Positions 7,592 to 16,562 are shown, counted from the first letter of the stretch. The stretch is 41,327 nucleotides of DNA from Actinomycetes bacterium (GCA_021828475.1 JAJZIY010000026.1:1-41327); one strand, 5' to 3'. A program made the numbers and translations. The notes: generated by a model from the sequence alone, not told the origin.

Positions 7592-8800
7592 TCACTGCCC
7601 GCCCGGACGACGCCGGGCCGGCTCCGGCCGCCGGGCGACCTCCTCTGAGCCGAGAGCCCGCCCCTCGGCGTCGGCGGCCAGCACATCGTCGATGCCCTCC
7701 GGCTGCGTGTGCTGGTAACGGTCCATGACAGTGCTCACCACTCCAGCTATATCGACCCAACGTAAGCGACCGCTTAAGAAGGAGGCCACGGCCACCTCGT
7801 TGGCGCCGTTGAGGCAGGCAGGTGCCGTGCCGCCCCTGCGGCCCGCCTCGTAGGCCAGCCCCAGGCAGGGAAAGGCCCCGCTGTCCGGCGGCTCGAACTC
7901 GAGCCGGCGCATCTCGGCCCAGTCGATGGCGCCGAAGGGGACTCCGAGGCGGTCGGGGTAGGCCAGGGCGTAGCCGATCGGCAGGCGCATGTCCGGCAGG
8001 GACAGCTGCGCGATCGTCGCGCCGTCGGTCATCTCCACCATCGAGTGGACGACCGACTGCGGGTGCACGACCACGTCGATGCGCTCGTACGGGATGTCGA
8101 AGAGCAGGTGCGCCTCGATCACCTCGAGACCCTTGTTCATGAGGGTCGACGAGTCGACCGTGATCTTGGGCCCCATCTTCCAGGTCGGATGAGCCAGGGC
8201 CTCCTGCACCGTCACCTCGGCCAGCTCGCTGCGGGTGCGCCCTCGGAACGGCCCCCCGGACGCCGTGATGACGAGCCTGCGCACCGCCTGCGCTTCCCCG
8301 GCGCTGCGCAGGCACTGGTGCACCGCGCAGTGCTCCGAGTCCACCGGGACCAGCTCGGCCCCCGGTGTGCCGAGAGCCCTCTTCACGACCGGGCCGCCGG
8401 CCACCAGAGACTCCTTGTTGGCCAGGGCGAGACGCCGGCCGGCACCCAGGGCCGCCACGGTCACCTCCAGTCCGGCGAAGCCGACGACGCCGTTGAGGAC
8501 GACGTCCGCCCGGGTGGCGATCTCGGCCATCGCCCCGGGACCGGCGAGGACCTCGGTGCCTCTCGGTACCAGAGCGGCCAGTTCGCCGGCACGCGACCCG
8601 TCGGCCAAGGCCACGGTCCGAGGGCGCAGCTCCGATGCCTGGCGCGCCAACAGCTCGACCGAGGACGACGCACCGATGGCCTCCACCTCGAACCGGCCGG
8701 GCCACGAACGCAGTACGTCTAGGGCCTGCGTGCCTATCGAGCCCGTGCTCCCGGCGATACACAGCGTCCGCGGCGCCGTCGCGCCTGGCCGCCTAACCAA
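7592..8800 (-). CDS. dxr: 1-deoxy-D-xylulose 5-phosphate reductoisomerase, Dxr
   Basis: Dxr converts DXP to MEP with NADPH, the first committed step of the MEP pathway. The 402-residue protein shows the NADPH motif GSTGSIGTQALDV, then LANKESLVAGG, the metal and substrate residues in PVDSEHCAVHQ and ITASGGPFRG, the flexible-loop segment WKMGPKITVDSSTLMNKGLE, and VVHPQSVVHSMVE. The best start is the TTG at 8798-8800, a few codons before CIAGSTGSIG. It overlaps the cdsA stop (8793-8795) by 8 bases and has no clear Shine-Dalgarno, which suggests translation by coupling to cdsA. The C-terminus ends in a short basic tail. Confidence 0.95.
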   Translation of the reverse strand: MVRRPGATAPRTLCIAGSTGSIGTQALDVLRSWPGRFEVEAIGASSSVELLARQASELRPRTVALADGSRAGELAALVPRGTEVLAGPGAMAEIATRADVVLNGVVGFAGLEVTVAALGAGRRLALANKESLVAGGPVVKRALGTPGAELVPVDSEHCAVHQCLRSAGEAQAVRRLVITASGGPFRGRTRSELAEVTVQEALAHPTWKMGPKITVDSSTLMNKGLEVIEAHLLFDIPYERIDVVVHPQSVVHSMVEMTDGATIAQLSLPDMRLPIGYALAYPDRLGVPFGAIDWAEMRRLEFEPPDSGAFPCLGLAYEAGRRGGTAPACLNGANEVAVASFLSGRLRWVDIAGVVSTVMDRYQHTQPEGIDDVLAADAEGRALGSEEVARRPEPARRRPGGQ

Positions 8801-10709
8801 CGTGCAGGATGGTGACGAGGAAGTAGGTGGCCGGCAGTACGAACAACATCGAGTCGAAGCGGTCGAGCAGGCCGCCGTGGCCCGGGAGCAACGCACCCGA
8901 GTCCTTGAGCCGCAGGTCGCGCTTGATCATCGACTGGACGAGGTCACCGAGCGGGGCGGCGAACGCCACCACGAGGCCGAGGACCAAACCGTGCGAGGCC
9001 CCACCCCAGGGCGCGACCAGCTTCCCGACGACACCTCCAACGACCAGCGCCGCCACGGCACCTGCCAGGAAACCTTCCCACGTCTTGCCCGGGCTCACAG
9101 CCGGGGCCAGGGGATGCGCTCCGAACCGGCTGCCCACGAACCATGCCACCATGTCGGCAACCGCCGTCACTACGACGGCGCCCAAGAAGATCCCGGCTCC
9201 GTGGGACCTGGCGAGCAGGCCGCCGGCGAACGAACCGAGCACACCCACCCATACGAACCCCAACATGCTGACGGCCGAGTTGACCACCGCCCGGGCTTCG
9301 ACGACCCGGGCCAGGTACCAGACCAGGCTCGCCATCGCGACTACAGCTGTCACGACCGGCACAGCCTGCATTCCTCTCCAGTAGGCGGCGAGCACTGCGG
9401 CGGCCGCCCCCATCGCGCCGACGAGCGTCGCCGGGCGGAAACCGGCACGCTGGAGCATCGAGAAGGCCTCGAGGGCGCAGCCGGACACAACCAGCGCCGC
9501 CAGCGCCAGCAATGCCCCCGGCCCGACCAGGTAGCAGAAGACGACGAGGACGCCCAGGGCCAGCCCGGTCGTGACTGCCGCCCCCACATCACGGCCCCCG
9601 CGGGCGCGCAACCCGTGCTCCTCGGCGACGTCGTAGGGCCCCCGTGGCCCGTGGCCGTTGCCCGCCTGAGCCCGTTCGCCCCTCCGGGAGGGGCCGCTGC
9701 CACGGTCAGAGCCGCGCATACCGGGGGGCGGCGCGTTGCGCTGCAGCTTGACCATCCTGGTGGGCTGAGGCTCGGCGCCCTCCGTACCGGGTGGGTCACC
9801 CGCCTCTGCACTCTCACCACCGCCGTTGGCGGACGGCGTGCCCGGTCGGACCTCTTGCATGGGTTCGAGCTCCTCGATGACCACCGGCCCCGGGTCTCTC
9901 CCGGTGGCCCTGCGCCCCGGATACTGCTGCGCAGCTGTGCCGCCTGCTTCCCGGGCCTTGCCGCCGGAAGGCGGGGCAAACCCGTGTGCCGTGTCGTCGC
10001 GCCGGCCCGGCGCGCGGCCGACCTCCTCGCCGTGTGCAGCCTGGCGGTCCGGTCCCGGCGGGCCGCCCTGCCCGTCTGCAGGACCGGGGCGCAACCCGGC
10101 TCGCCCCGACCTGGTCTGCTCCAGGGCGTCGAAGTCGGCGTCGAAGGAGAACGGGGCCGCGTCTTCACGGTCGCCCAGAGGTTGGTCCCCGCCCATGAGC
10201 TCCTCGACGCCGGGACCATCCGACCACGCGTTGGCGTCGTCGCGCCAGTGCAGCCCGCGCGAACCGAGAAGGCGCCAAGCCTGCATGTCGTCGCCATGGT
10301 CACCTACCAGGGCCCGCGGCACCTCTCCGGTGGGAGGGTCCGCCCAGTGCGGCAACTCTGTACCTTCTGCTGAGCTCACCGTGGCAACCAACTTCGATCT
10401 AGGCGCTTCAACGCGATCGTAGCCTGCCGCCCGGGCCTCATCGGCGACCTCGGAGCCCTCCCCCGGTCCAGCGCCGCCGGCGCCCTGTGCCACCTGGAAC
10501 GGGCCTGTGGGCGCCCCGGGGTCGTAGTCCTCGGGTTCGCCCGAGCTACCCCACCCGCGCACCGCCAATGGCTCGGCGGGCATGACCGGCTCCTCCACGC
10601 CGACCGGTCCGCGACGGCGGGCCCGCTTGCGCCCCTCACCTGTCGCGGCCACGGCTGCCACCTTCTCCTGCCGTGCCGTCCAGGCCCCCGGCCCGCCCAC
10701 CGGCGCCAC
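8793..10709 (-). CDS. cdsA: Phosphatidate cytidylyltransferase CdsA with a long disordered N-terminal extension
   Basis: CdsA makes CDP-diacylglycerol from phosphatidate and CTP in the membrane, the entry to phospholipid synthesis. The catalytic half (about residues 375-638) has several hydrophobic segments, the late SPGKTWEGFLAG, and the family signature SMIKRDLRLKDSGALLPGHG followed by GLLDRFDS. The first 375 or so residues are hydrophilic and low in complexity, and they precede the first membrane segment. They hold one ordered-looking patch, about 116-164, with ELPHWADPPTGEVPRAL, then GLHWRDDANAWSD. Usual CdsA is 260-300 residues. The start is the GTG at 10707-10709, 33 bases after frr; internal starts such as 10583 would still leave most of the extension. 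rlmN, found next to cdsA in some relatives, is absent. Confidence 0.93.
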   Translation of the reverse strand: MAPVGGPGAWTARQEKVAAVAATGEGRKRARRRGPVGVEEPVMPAEPLAVRGWGSSGEPEDYDPGAPTGPFQVAQGAGGAGPGEGSEVADEARAAGYDRVEAPRSKLVATVSSAEGTELPHWADPPTGEVPRALVGDHGDDMQAWRLLGSRGLHWRDDANAWSDGPGVEELMGGDQPLGDREDAAPFSFDADFDALEQTRSGRAGLRPGPADGQGGPPGPDRQAAHGEEVGRAPGRRDDTAHGFAPPSGGKAREAGGTAAQQYPGRRATGRDPGPVVIEELEPMQEVRPGTPSANGGGESAEAGDPPGTEGAEPQPTRMVKLQRNAPPPGMRGSDRGSGPSRRGERAQAGNGHGPRGPYDVAEEHGLRARGGRDVGAAVTTGLALGVLVVFCYLVGPGALLALAALVVSGCALEAFSMLQRAGFRPATLVGAMGAAAAVLAAYWRGMQAVPVVTAVVAMASLVWYLARVVEARAVVNSAVSMLGFVWVGVLGSFAGGLLARSHGAGIFLGAVVVTAVADMVAWFVGSRFGAHPLAPAVSPGKTWEGFLAGAVAALVVGGVVGKLVAPWGGASHGLVLGLVVAFAAPLGDLVQSMIKRDLRLKDSGALLPGHGGLLDRFDSMLFVLPATYFLVTILHVG

Positions 10710-10742
10710 TGGTCGTGCCCCTGAGGCACCGTACCGGGTGGG

Positions 10743-11318
10743 TCACCCGTTGAGCAGCTCCTGCTCCTTGTGAGCGAGCAGGCGGTCTATCTCCGAGGTG
10801 TGGTCGTGCGTGAGCTTGTCGAGCTCCTTCTCCGCCCGGTCGAGCTCGTCGGAGGAGATGTCCCCGTCCTTTTCGAACGCCTCGATGTCCTTGCGGGCGG
10901 AGCGGCGCAGGTTGCGGACTGCGACCCGGCCGTCCTCGGCTTTGTGGTGCGCGACCTTGGCCAGCTCCTTGCGGCGCTCGGCTGTGAGGACGGGGAACAC
11001 CAGCCGCACGACGCTCCCGTCGTTACTCGGGGTGATCCCGAGGTCCGACGACTGCACTGCCTTTTCGATCGCCTTCAGGGCGTTGGGGCCCTTCTCGTAG
11101 GGAGTGATCACGAGAATGCGCGGCTCGGGGACGTGGATCCCCGCGAGCTGCTGCAGCGGCACCTCTGCGCCGTAGTACTCGACCCGCAGCTTCTCCACCA
11201 GGGCGGGCGCCGCCCGCCCTGTGCGGATGCCGGCGAATTCACCCTTGGTATGGTCGACGACCCGGGCCATACGCTCCCGGCAATCCTCGATCGCGGCGTC
11301 TACGAGCTCGTCTGCCAT
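10743..11318 (-). CDS. frr: Ribosome recycling factor
   Basis: RRF splits post-termination ribosomes together with EF-G. The 191-residue product has normal length, with the typical GEFAGIRTGRAAPALVEKL and YYGAEVPLQQLAGIHVPEPR near the N-terminus and the coiled-coil C-terminus (RRKELAKVAHHKAEDGRVAV, EKELDKLT). Its ATG at 11316-11318 overlaps the pyrH stop by one base (TGATG), the classic tsf-pyrH-frr order. Confidence 0.97.
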   Translation of the reverse strand: MADELVDAAIEDCRERMARVVDHTKGEFAGIRTGRAAPALVEKLRVEYYGAEVPLQQLAGIHVPEPRILVITPYEKGPNALKAIEKAVQSSDLGITPSNDGSVVRLVFPVLTAERRKELAKVAHHKAEDGRVAVRNLRRSARKDIEAFEKDGDISSDELDRAEKELDKLTHDHTSEIDRLLAHKEQELLNG

Positions 11319-12049
11319 CAGTGGATAAGCGTACCTATTCGGTCACCGGCAAGGGCGCGCCGCAGGTTGCCCTCCTGCATTATCGAGAAGTACAGGATCG
11401 GCAGGGAGTTCTCCTTGCACAGGGTGATGGCTGTGAGATCCATGGCCCGCAGGTCCTGGTCCAGCACCTCGCTGTACTGGATCTCCGCTATCTGCCGGGC
11501 GTCAGGGTCCACCCTCGGATCGGCGGTGTACACGGCGTCCACCCCTCCGTGGGTGCCCTTCAGCAGGACCTCGGCGCCGATCTCCACGGCCCGCAGAGCG
11601 CCGGCCGTGTCCGTTGTGAAGAACGGGTTGCCGGTCCCGGCTGCGAAGATGACCACGCGGCCCTTTTCGAGATGACGGACCGCACGCAGCCGGATGTACG
11701 GCTCGGCCAGCTCGGACATGCCGATGGCGGTCTGGACGCGGGTGGGTTGGCCCTGGCGCTCCAGGGCGTCGCGCAGGGCCAGGGCGTTGATCACCGTCGC
11801 AAGCATGCCCATGTAGTCGGCCGTGGTCCGGTCCATCCCGGTGGCCGAGCCGGTCGCCCCTCGCCAGATGTTGCCTGCGCCCACCACCACTGCGATCTGC
11901 GTGCCGAGCTCAGCCCTCACCTCTGCGATCTCACGGGCCAGCCGCTCGACCACGAGGCCGTCGATGACTTCATCGGCGGCCTCGCTGGCCAGTGCTTCAC
12001 CGGAGATCTTGAGCACGACCCGGCGCCAGGGCGCCCCGGGCCGGCCCAT
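11318..12049 (-). CDS. pyrH: UMP kinase PyrH
   Basis: PyrH phosphorylates UMP to UDP in pyrimidine synthesis. The 243-residue product has the amino-acid-kinase fold motifs LKISGEAL near the N-terminus, VVVGAGNIWRG, and GTGNPFFTTDTAGALRAVE with LLKGTHGGVDAVYTADPR. The start is the ATG at 12047-12049, whose first base is the last base of the tsf stop (TGATG); a TTG one codon upstream is less likely. It is coupled at both ends, to tsf and to frr. Confidence 0.96.
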   Translation of the reverse strand: MGRPGAPWRRVVLKISGEALASEAADEVIDGLVVERLAREIAEVRAELGTQIAVVVGAGNIWRGATGSATGMDRTTADYMGMLATVINALALRDALERQGQPTRVQTAIGMSELAEPYIRLRAVRHLEKGRVVIFAAGTGNPFFTTDTAGALRAVEIGAEVLLKGTHGGVDAVYTADPRVDPDARQIAEIQYSEVLDQDLRAMDLTAITLCKENSLPILYFSIMQEGNLRRALAGDRIGTLIH

Positions 12050-12858
12050 CAACCGCCGATCACGACTTGGGCGAACCGCAGGACCTGTGCGCTGCCGAGC
12101 ACCTGGGCCACGGTGCGGCTGTCGTCCTTGGCATAGGGCTGCTCGAGCAGGGCCCCACCGGGGACCCGCTTGTACCAGCCCCCGAGCTTGCCCTCGATGA
12201 TCTTGGGCAACGCGGCTTCCGGCTTGCCCTCGCGGCGAGTCTCGGCCTCCACAGTGGCGCGCTCGGCCTCGACCTCGTCGGCCGGGACGTCCTCGCGGCG
12301 CAGGTACTTGGGCTTGCCGAACGCGATGTGGACGGCGATGTCGTGCGCGAGGTCGTCGTCACCACCGGCCAGTTCGACGATGACACCGTTGACGCCACGG
12401 TCGTTCTGGACGTGCAGGTACGAGCCGACCACGTTGCCAGGCCCGGCCTGGAAGCGGACCACGTCGCCGAGCTGCACGTTTTCCTTCGTGAGGATGTTGA
12501 GGTCCTCGATCGCCTCCTTGCGCTGGGAGACTGCGTCCTCGCCCTCGCTCGCCACCAGGGCGGCGAGCTCGCCGACGAGGTTGACGAAGTCCGGGCTCTT
12601 GGCACCGAAGTCCGTCTCCGACCTGAGCTGCACAAGGGCTATGGCGTTGGCCGCCTGGTCGAACGAGACGGCGACCGCCCCCTCCTGGCTCTCGCGACCA
12701 GCCCGCTCAGCCGCCTTGCCCAGCCCCCTCTCCCGCAGCCACTTCGCGGCCGCGCCAGGATCGCCGCCGCTCTCGGTGAGGGCGCGCTTGGCGTCCATCA
12801 TCCCTGCCCCGGTGAGGTTGCGGAGGCTCTGGACGTCCTTCGCGCTGAACTCTGCCAT
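12049..12858 (-). CDS. tsf: Translation elongation factor Ts
   Basis: EF-Ts is the nucleotide exchange factor for EF-Tu. The 269-residue product starts with the UBA-like domain (SAKDVQSLRNLTGAGMMDAK) and the conserved ALTESGGD. The core motif that is TDFVAR in most bacteria reads TDFGAKSPDF here, a Val to Gly change next to the conserved TDF. The rest follows the family with the dimerisation region and GGALLEQPYAKDD near the end. The gap to rpsB is short (13 bases), and it overlaps pyrH by one base. Confidence 0.96.
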   Translation of the reverse strand: MAEFSAKDVQSLRNLTGAGMMDAKRALTESGGDPGAAAKWLRERGLGKAAERAGRESQEGAVAVSFDQAANAIALVQLRSETDFGAKSPDFVNLVGELAALVASEGEDAVSQRKEAIEDLNILTKENVQLGDVVRFQAGPGNVVGSYLHVQNDRGVNGVIVELAGGDDDLAHDIAVHIAFGKPKYLRREDVPADEVEAERATVEAETRREGKPEAALPKIIEGKLGGWYKRVPGGALLEQPYAKDDSRTVAQVLGSAQVLRFAQVVIGG

Positions 12859-12871
12859 CTTGTCTGTGCTC

Positions 12872-13855
12872 CTAACTCTGTGGTTCCTGCGGTGCGGCGC
12901 CCTCGTCGGCGGCCGCGTCGGGGACCGCGTCCGCCGTCGGCACCGGCGTCGGCACCGGCGTCGCCACCGGCTCCGCCGGCACGGGCCCCGGAACTGCAGT
13001 TGCAGTCGCAGCGTCAGCGACCTCCGCCTCGCCGGTGCTCACGGGAGCAGGCGGGCCGGCCTGCGCCGCCGGTGCGCCCGCTACCGGCCTCCGGGCGCCG
13101 ATGTACGGCGCGCCCGAGGGGGTGCCCGGCGGCGGGAGGGGCGCTGCGCCGACCTGGGTGTTGCGCCTGGAAGCGATGAAACGGCCCTCCTGGACAGCCT
13201 CGGCGATCACGCGGCACATGAGCGTGCCGCTGCGTATGGCGTCGTCGTTGCCCGGAATGGGGTATTGCACCACATCAGGGTCGCAGTTGGTGTCGACGAC
13301 GGCCACGATGGGGAGTCCTATCTTGTTGGCCTCGGAGACGGCGATGTGCTCTTTCTTGATGTCGATGATGAACACGGCGTCCGGCAAGCGCGTCATGTTG
13401 CGGATGCCTCCAAGGTTGCGCTCGAGCTTCTCCAGCTCGCGGCTCAGTATCAGAGCCTCCTTCTTGGGCATCGCCTCGAAGTCGCCGGAGGAGCGCATGC
13501 GCTCGTACTCCTGCATCTTCTTGACCCGCAGGGACATGGTGGAGAAGTTCGTTATCATGCCGCCGAGCCACCGCTCGTTGACATAGGGCATGCCGCACTG
13601 GCCGGCGGCTTGCGCTATCGGGTCCTGGGACTGCTTCTTGGTCCCGACGAACAGGACGTTGCCTCCTCCGGCGACCAGGTCCCGGATGAAGGAGTAGGCG
13701 ACCTCGACCCGCTGCAGGGTCTGGTTGAGGTCGATGATGTAGATGCCGTTGCGCTCTCCGAAGATGAAGCGCTTCATCTTGGGGTTCCAACGCCTCGTCT
13801 GGTGCCCGAAGTGGACCCCGGCCTCCAATAGTTGCCGCATGGTCACGACGGCCAT
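12872..13855 (-). CDS. rpsB: 30S ribosomal protein S2 with a C-terminal Ala/Pro extension
   Basis: S2 of the small subunit. The 327-residue product has the full family core ([66 protein letters not shown]). After about residue 225 follows a tail of roughly 100 residues rich in Ala, Pro and Val, with repeats such as [13 protein letters not shown], ending in an acidic stretch. The ATG at 13853-13855 has GGAGAGGAG upstream. It begins the rpsB-tsf-pyrH-frr-cdsA unit. The 251-base gap before it contains a strong hairpin (13885-13943) in the leader. Confidence 0.96.
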   Translation of the reverse strand: MAVVTMRQLLEAGVHFGHQTRRWNPKMKRFIFGERNGIYIIDLNQTLQRVEVAYSFIRDLVAGGGNVLFVGTKKQSQDPIAQAAGQCGMPYVNERWLGGMITNFSTMSLRVKKMQEYERMRSSGDFEAMPKKEALILSRELEKLERNLGGIRNMTRLPDAVFIIDIKKEHIAVSEANKIGLPIVAVVDTNCDPDVVQYPIPGNDDAIRSGTLMCRVIAEAVQEGRFIASRRNTQVGAAPLPPPGTPSGAPYIGARRPVAGAPAAQAGPPAPVSTGEAEVADAATATAVPGPVPAEPVATPVPTPVPTADAVPDAAADEGAAPQEPQS

Positions 13856-13884
13856 GTGAACTCCTCTCCATCGGTTGTCGTCTC

Positions 13885-13943
13885 CCCGGGCGCTCGCGCC
13901 GCCCGCGCCTACGGCGCGGAGGGCGACCGTGGAGGCGCCCGGG
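13885..13943 (-). promoter_or_regulatory. Stem-loop in the rpsB leader, candidate autoregulatory element
   Basis: An outer stem pairs CCCGGGCGC (13885-13893) with GCGCCCGGG (13935-13943). An inner stem pairs CCGCGCC (13903-13909) with GGCGCGG (13913-13919) across a 3-base loop. It would lie about 30-90 bases before the rpsB start in the transcript. S2 represses its own leader in other bacteria; whether this structure does the same here is inference. I find no -10 or -35 I trust in the rest of the 13856-14106 gap. Confidence 0.4.
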
Positions 13944-14106
13944 CATAGGTTTGCAATGTCTCGAGATGTACCCGCTGGGGTGCCGACGCCGTCGAGGGAG
14001 CACGCGGTACCCGGCTACAAGCCTACACGCTGGCCGGGGGGCCTCCCCTCAATGGGCGGGGGCACGCCTGCGTCCTGACGACCTGGCCTTTTGGGGGCAG
14101 CAGCCC

Positions 14107-14889
14107 TCAGGCCGTCTCCTTGTCGACGAGCTGCATGCGGGCTCGCAGCTGGAGCACCGCCTTGGTGTGGATCTGGCACACGCGGCTCTCGGTCACGCCC
14201 AGCACCTGACCGATCTCCGCCAGGGTCAGGCCCTCGTAGTAGTAGAGCGAGAGAACGATCTTCTCCCGGTCCCCCAACCGGTTGATGGCCCCCGCCAGGA
14301 TCTGCTTCATCTCCTCCACCTCGAAAGCCGCCATCGGCCCCTCCCGGCGGTCGGCCAGGGTGTCCCCGAGCGTCGTCGACTCCCCCCGCTCACCCCCGGA
14401 GAGCACCTCGTCCAGGGCCACGATGCCCACGAAGGAGATCTGCGAGAACTGGGCCTGCAGGTCGTCCTCCGATATGCCGAGCTCCCTTGCGACCTCCGCG
14501 TCGCTCGGCGTGCGCAGCAGCTCCGCCTCCAACTTCGCGTAGGCCTTCTCGATGGCCCGGGCCTTTGCCCGCACCGAGCGCGGCACCCAGTCGATGCTGC
14601 GGAGCTCGTCGATGATGGCGCCCTTGATCCTGGTGATGGCGTACGTCTCGAACTTGATGGCCCGTTCGTTGTCGAACTTGTCGATGGCGTCGATCAGGCC
14701 GAATATGCCGTAGCTCACGAGGTCGCACTGTTCGATGGTGTGAGGCAGGCCGACCGAGACCCGGCCGGCCACGTACTTGACCAGCGGCGAGTACCTGACT
14801 ATCAGCTTGTCGCGCAGGTCGCGCGCACCGGTGCGCTTGTAGTCGGCCCACAGCTCGTCGGTTGAAAGCGTTACCTCGTCTATCTCCAT
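14107..14889 (-). CDS. whiG: RNA polymerase sigma factor, WhiG/FliA family
   Basis: A 260-residue sigma-28-class factor. Region 2 is seen as [29 protein letters not shown] and [18 protein letters not shown], followed by DWVPRSVR (about residues 30-120). Region 3 spans about 125-185. Region 4 has [20 protein letters not shown] and [13 protein letters not shown] (about 210-255). Its place next to rpsB matches WhiG of Streptomyces, where it drives sporulation genes; in motile bacteria the same class drives flagellar genes. No flagellar or anti-sigma gene is in the window. The ATG overlaps the stop of the recombinase gene by one base (TGATG). Confidence 0.93.
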   Translation of the reverse strand: MEIDEVTLSTDELWADYKRTGARDLRDKLIVRYSPLVKYVAGRVSVGLPHTIEQCDLVSYGIFGLIDAIDKFDNERAIKFETYAITRIKGAIIDELRSIDWVPRSVRAKARAIEKAYAKLEAELLRTPSDAEVARELGISEDDLQAQFSQISFVGIVALDEVLSGGERGESTTLGDTLADRREGPMAAFEVEEMKQILAGAINRLGDREKIVLSLYYYEGLTLAEIGQVLGVTESRVCQIHTKAVLQLRARMQLVDKETA

Positions 14890-15827
14890 CAGGCCCTCGG
14901 GTGTGACGTCTCGTATACGGCGAGCAGGCGCTCCTTGCTCACATGGGTGTAGACCTGCGTGGTCCGCACGCTGGCATGGCCCAGCAGCTCCTGCACAACT
15001 CTAAGGTCCGCGCCACCGTCCAGGAGGTGAGTGGCGTAGCTGTGACGTAGAGCGTGGGGGTGGGTAGGCGCCGGGGACCGCCTGTCGACTATGCGCCTCA
15101 CGTCGCGGGTGCCCAGGCGCGCGCCCCGCGCGTTGAGGAAAAGTGCATCGTTCGGTGAAACCGGCCGCACCATGAGTGGCCGGCCCTGCGAGAGCCAGCG
15201 GCCGAGGGCTGTGGCAGCTGGCTCCGACAGAGGCACCCGCCGCTGCTTGGAGCCCTTGCCCATGACGGTCACCCACTGAGCGGCCCGGTCGATGTCGCCC
15301 GTCCCGAGCCCGCACAGTTCACTCACCCGAAGCCCGCTGCCGTAGAGCAGCTCGAGCACCGCGTCGTCGCGCAGCCTGGCCGGGGCGTCTCCGTGCTCCT
15401 CGGGAGCCCCGCCGCCGTCGAGCAGTACGGCCAGCTCGGACCGCGAGAGCACCCGGGGCAGGCGGCCGTGCCCGGTCCTGGCGGCGAGGCCGACAGCAGG
15501 CTGGCTGGCGCTGCGGCCGTGCCGATGGGCCCAGGCGAAGTACCTCCTCAGCGCCGACGCCCGCTGCGACACGGTCTCCCGGGCGTAGCCACGGGTGGCC
15601 AGGTACGACAGGTACCGCCTGAGCAGCAGCCTGTCGACCTGCCCCGGACCGGTTGTGCCGCCGCGCCCTGCCCACGTGACGAACGAGCTCAGCGCCTGCT
15701 CGTACGCCCGCAGCGTGGCCGCGGACAGCTCGGTGAGCGACGAGAGCCATTCGTCCAGGGCCCACGCAGTGCCACCGTCACCGACAGCCGCACGTTGCCC
15801 ACCTAAAGTGTTGCCAGAACGGCCCAC
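14889..15827 (-). CDS. Tyrosine recombinase, XerC/XerD type
   Basis: A 312-residue tyrosine recombinase of the size and type that resolves chromosome dimers. The SAM-like core-binding domain comes first (about 25-115). The catalytic residues are all present: Arg in [12 protein letters not shown], Lys in [13 protein letters not shown], HxxR in [13 protein letters not shown], His in [11 protein letters not shown] and the nucleophile Tyr in QVYTHVS. The position between dprA and whiG is the usual actinobacterial xerC place, and no phage genes are near, so I do not regard it as an integrase. The start is the GTG at 15825-15827, 8 bases after a TACTCT hexamer; there is no Shine-Dalgarno, so it is probably leaderless. 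The open frame runs further upstream without similarity. Confidence 0.88.
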   Translation of the reverse strand: MGRSGNTLGGQRAAVGDGGTAWALDEWLSSLTELSAATLRAYEQALSSFVTWAGRGGTTGPGQVDRLLLRRYLSYLATRGYARETVSQRASALRRYFAWAHRHGRSASQPAVGLAARTGHGRLPRVLSRSELAVLLDGGGAPEEHGDAPARLRDDAVLELLYGSGLRVSELCGLGTGDIDRAAQWVTVMGKGSKQRRVPLSEPAATALGRWLSQGRPLMVRPVSPNDALFLNARGARLGTRDVRRIVDRRSPAPTHPHALRHSYATHLLDGGADLRVVQELLGHASVRTTQVYTHVSKERLLAVYETSHPRA

Positions 15828-15835
15828 AGTGGTAG

Positions 15836-15841
15836 AGAGTA
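15836..15841 (-). promoter_or_regulatory. Putative -10 (TACTCT) for the xer-whiG unit
   Basis: TACTCT on the minus strand lies 8 bases before the GTG start of the recombinase. That spacing would put the transcription start at or within a base or two of the start codon. Confidence 0.45.
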
Positions 15842-15964
15842 GCCGCGCTGAGGGAGTTGCGGGCGGGGCAGGCCAACTCGGCCAACAAGCGCATTCCCGG
15901 ACCGGCGCCGGGCTCGCCTGTCGTGGCCGGCGTGGGCGCCGTCGCGGGCCTGGCCGGCCCCCAC

Positions 15965-15970
15965 TACCGT
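15965..15970 (+). promoter_or_regulatory. Putative -10 (TACCGT) for the second NUDIX gene
   Basis: TACCGT lies 6 bases before the GTG at 15977, with no Shine-Dalgarno, as expected for a leaderless mRNA. It shares a 149-base divergent region with the recombinase gene. Confidence 0.45.
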
Positions 15971-15976
15971 GGCCGG

Positions 15977-16459
15977 GTGACACCCATCACCCCCCGCAAG
16001 GCTGCTCGCGCCGTGCTGGTCGACCGCGAGGGCGACGTGCTCCTGCTCTGCGGGCGGGATCCGTCGAGCCCCGCGGCGACGCTGTTCTGGTTCACGCCCG
16101 GAGGGGGGATCGAGCCCGGTGAGAGCGCCGAGGACGCTGCCCGCCGCGAGGCGCGCGAGGAGGTCGGGGCCCAGCTCGGCGCGCTGGGGCCTGTCGTCTG
16201 GCACCGGACGGTGGAGTTCGTCTTCGACGGTGCCGCCTACAGCCAGCATGAGGTCTTCTACGTCGTCGAGGTGGACCGCTTCCAACCCCGTCCCCTGTGC
16301 CCCACGGAGCTCGAGGTGCGCAGCGGGATGCGTGCCGCCTGGTGGCGGCTGGCCGAGCTGGAGCGGGCGACGGCTCCCGTGCACCCAGGTCGCCTCGCCC
16401 AGCTGCTCGGCGACTGGCGCCGGTACGGCCCCCCGGCGCAACCGATCCGCATCGACTGA
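15977..16459 (+). CDS. NUDIX hydrolase
   Basis: A 160-residue NUDIX protein unlike the one at 4183-4806. It starts VTPITPRKAARAVLVDREGD, and the NUDIX box is complete (GGIEPGESAEDAARREAREE followed by VG). The C-terminal part (QHEVFYVVEVDRF, AWWRLAELE) fits the small NUDIX/8-oxo-dGTPase-like group, but the substrate is not clear. The frame is open to 15857, but the GTG at 15977 begins right before conserved sequence and follows a TACCGT -10, so I choose it. It is convergent with the diguanylate cyclase, and together they split the dprA-xer neighbourhood. Confidence 0.85.
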   Translation: MTPITPRKAARAVLVDREGDVLLLCGRDPSSPAATLFWFTPGGGIEPGESAEDAARREAREEVGAQLGALGPVVWHRTVEFVFDGAAYSQHEVFYVVEVDRFQPRPLCPTELEVRSGMRAAWWRLAELERATAPVHPGRLAQLLGDWRRYGPPAQPIRID

Positions 16460-16532
16460 CACGTGCCAGCACCGGGCGTCAGCGCTGGTGCCGAGGGCAC
16501 CACCATGTCGTACGCCCGCCGACCGTACCGGC

Positions 16533-16562
16533 GTGTTGCGTGCCAACGTGCTGCGTGCCAAC
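16533..16562. repeat. Two tandem 15-base repeats in a convergent intergenic region
   Basis: GTGTTGCGTGCCAAC (16533-16547) is followed directly by GTGCTGCGTGCCAAC (16548-16562), with one mismatch, and by a degenerate third unit. It lies in the 140-base gap between the ends of the NUDIX and diguanylate cyclase genes. I see no clear terminator there. Confidence 0.5.

Noticed and set aside
6210-8762. A single 850-residue open frame on the minus strand covering rseP and dxr
   Set aside because: Only the part from 7454 down matches a protease. The upstream half is the alternate frame of dxr, open because of high GC.
14889-15827. Tyrosine recombinase as a phage or island integrase
   Set aside because: It has Xer length, sits at the conserved dprA-xer-whiG place, and no att repeats, tRNA or phage genes are near.
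16533-16562. Start of a CRISPR-like array
   Set aside because: Only two 15-base units directly abutting, with no spacers and no cas genes.
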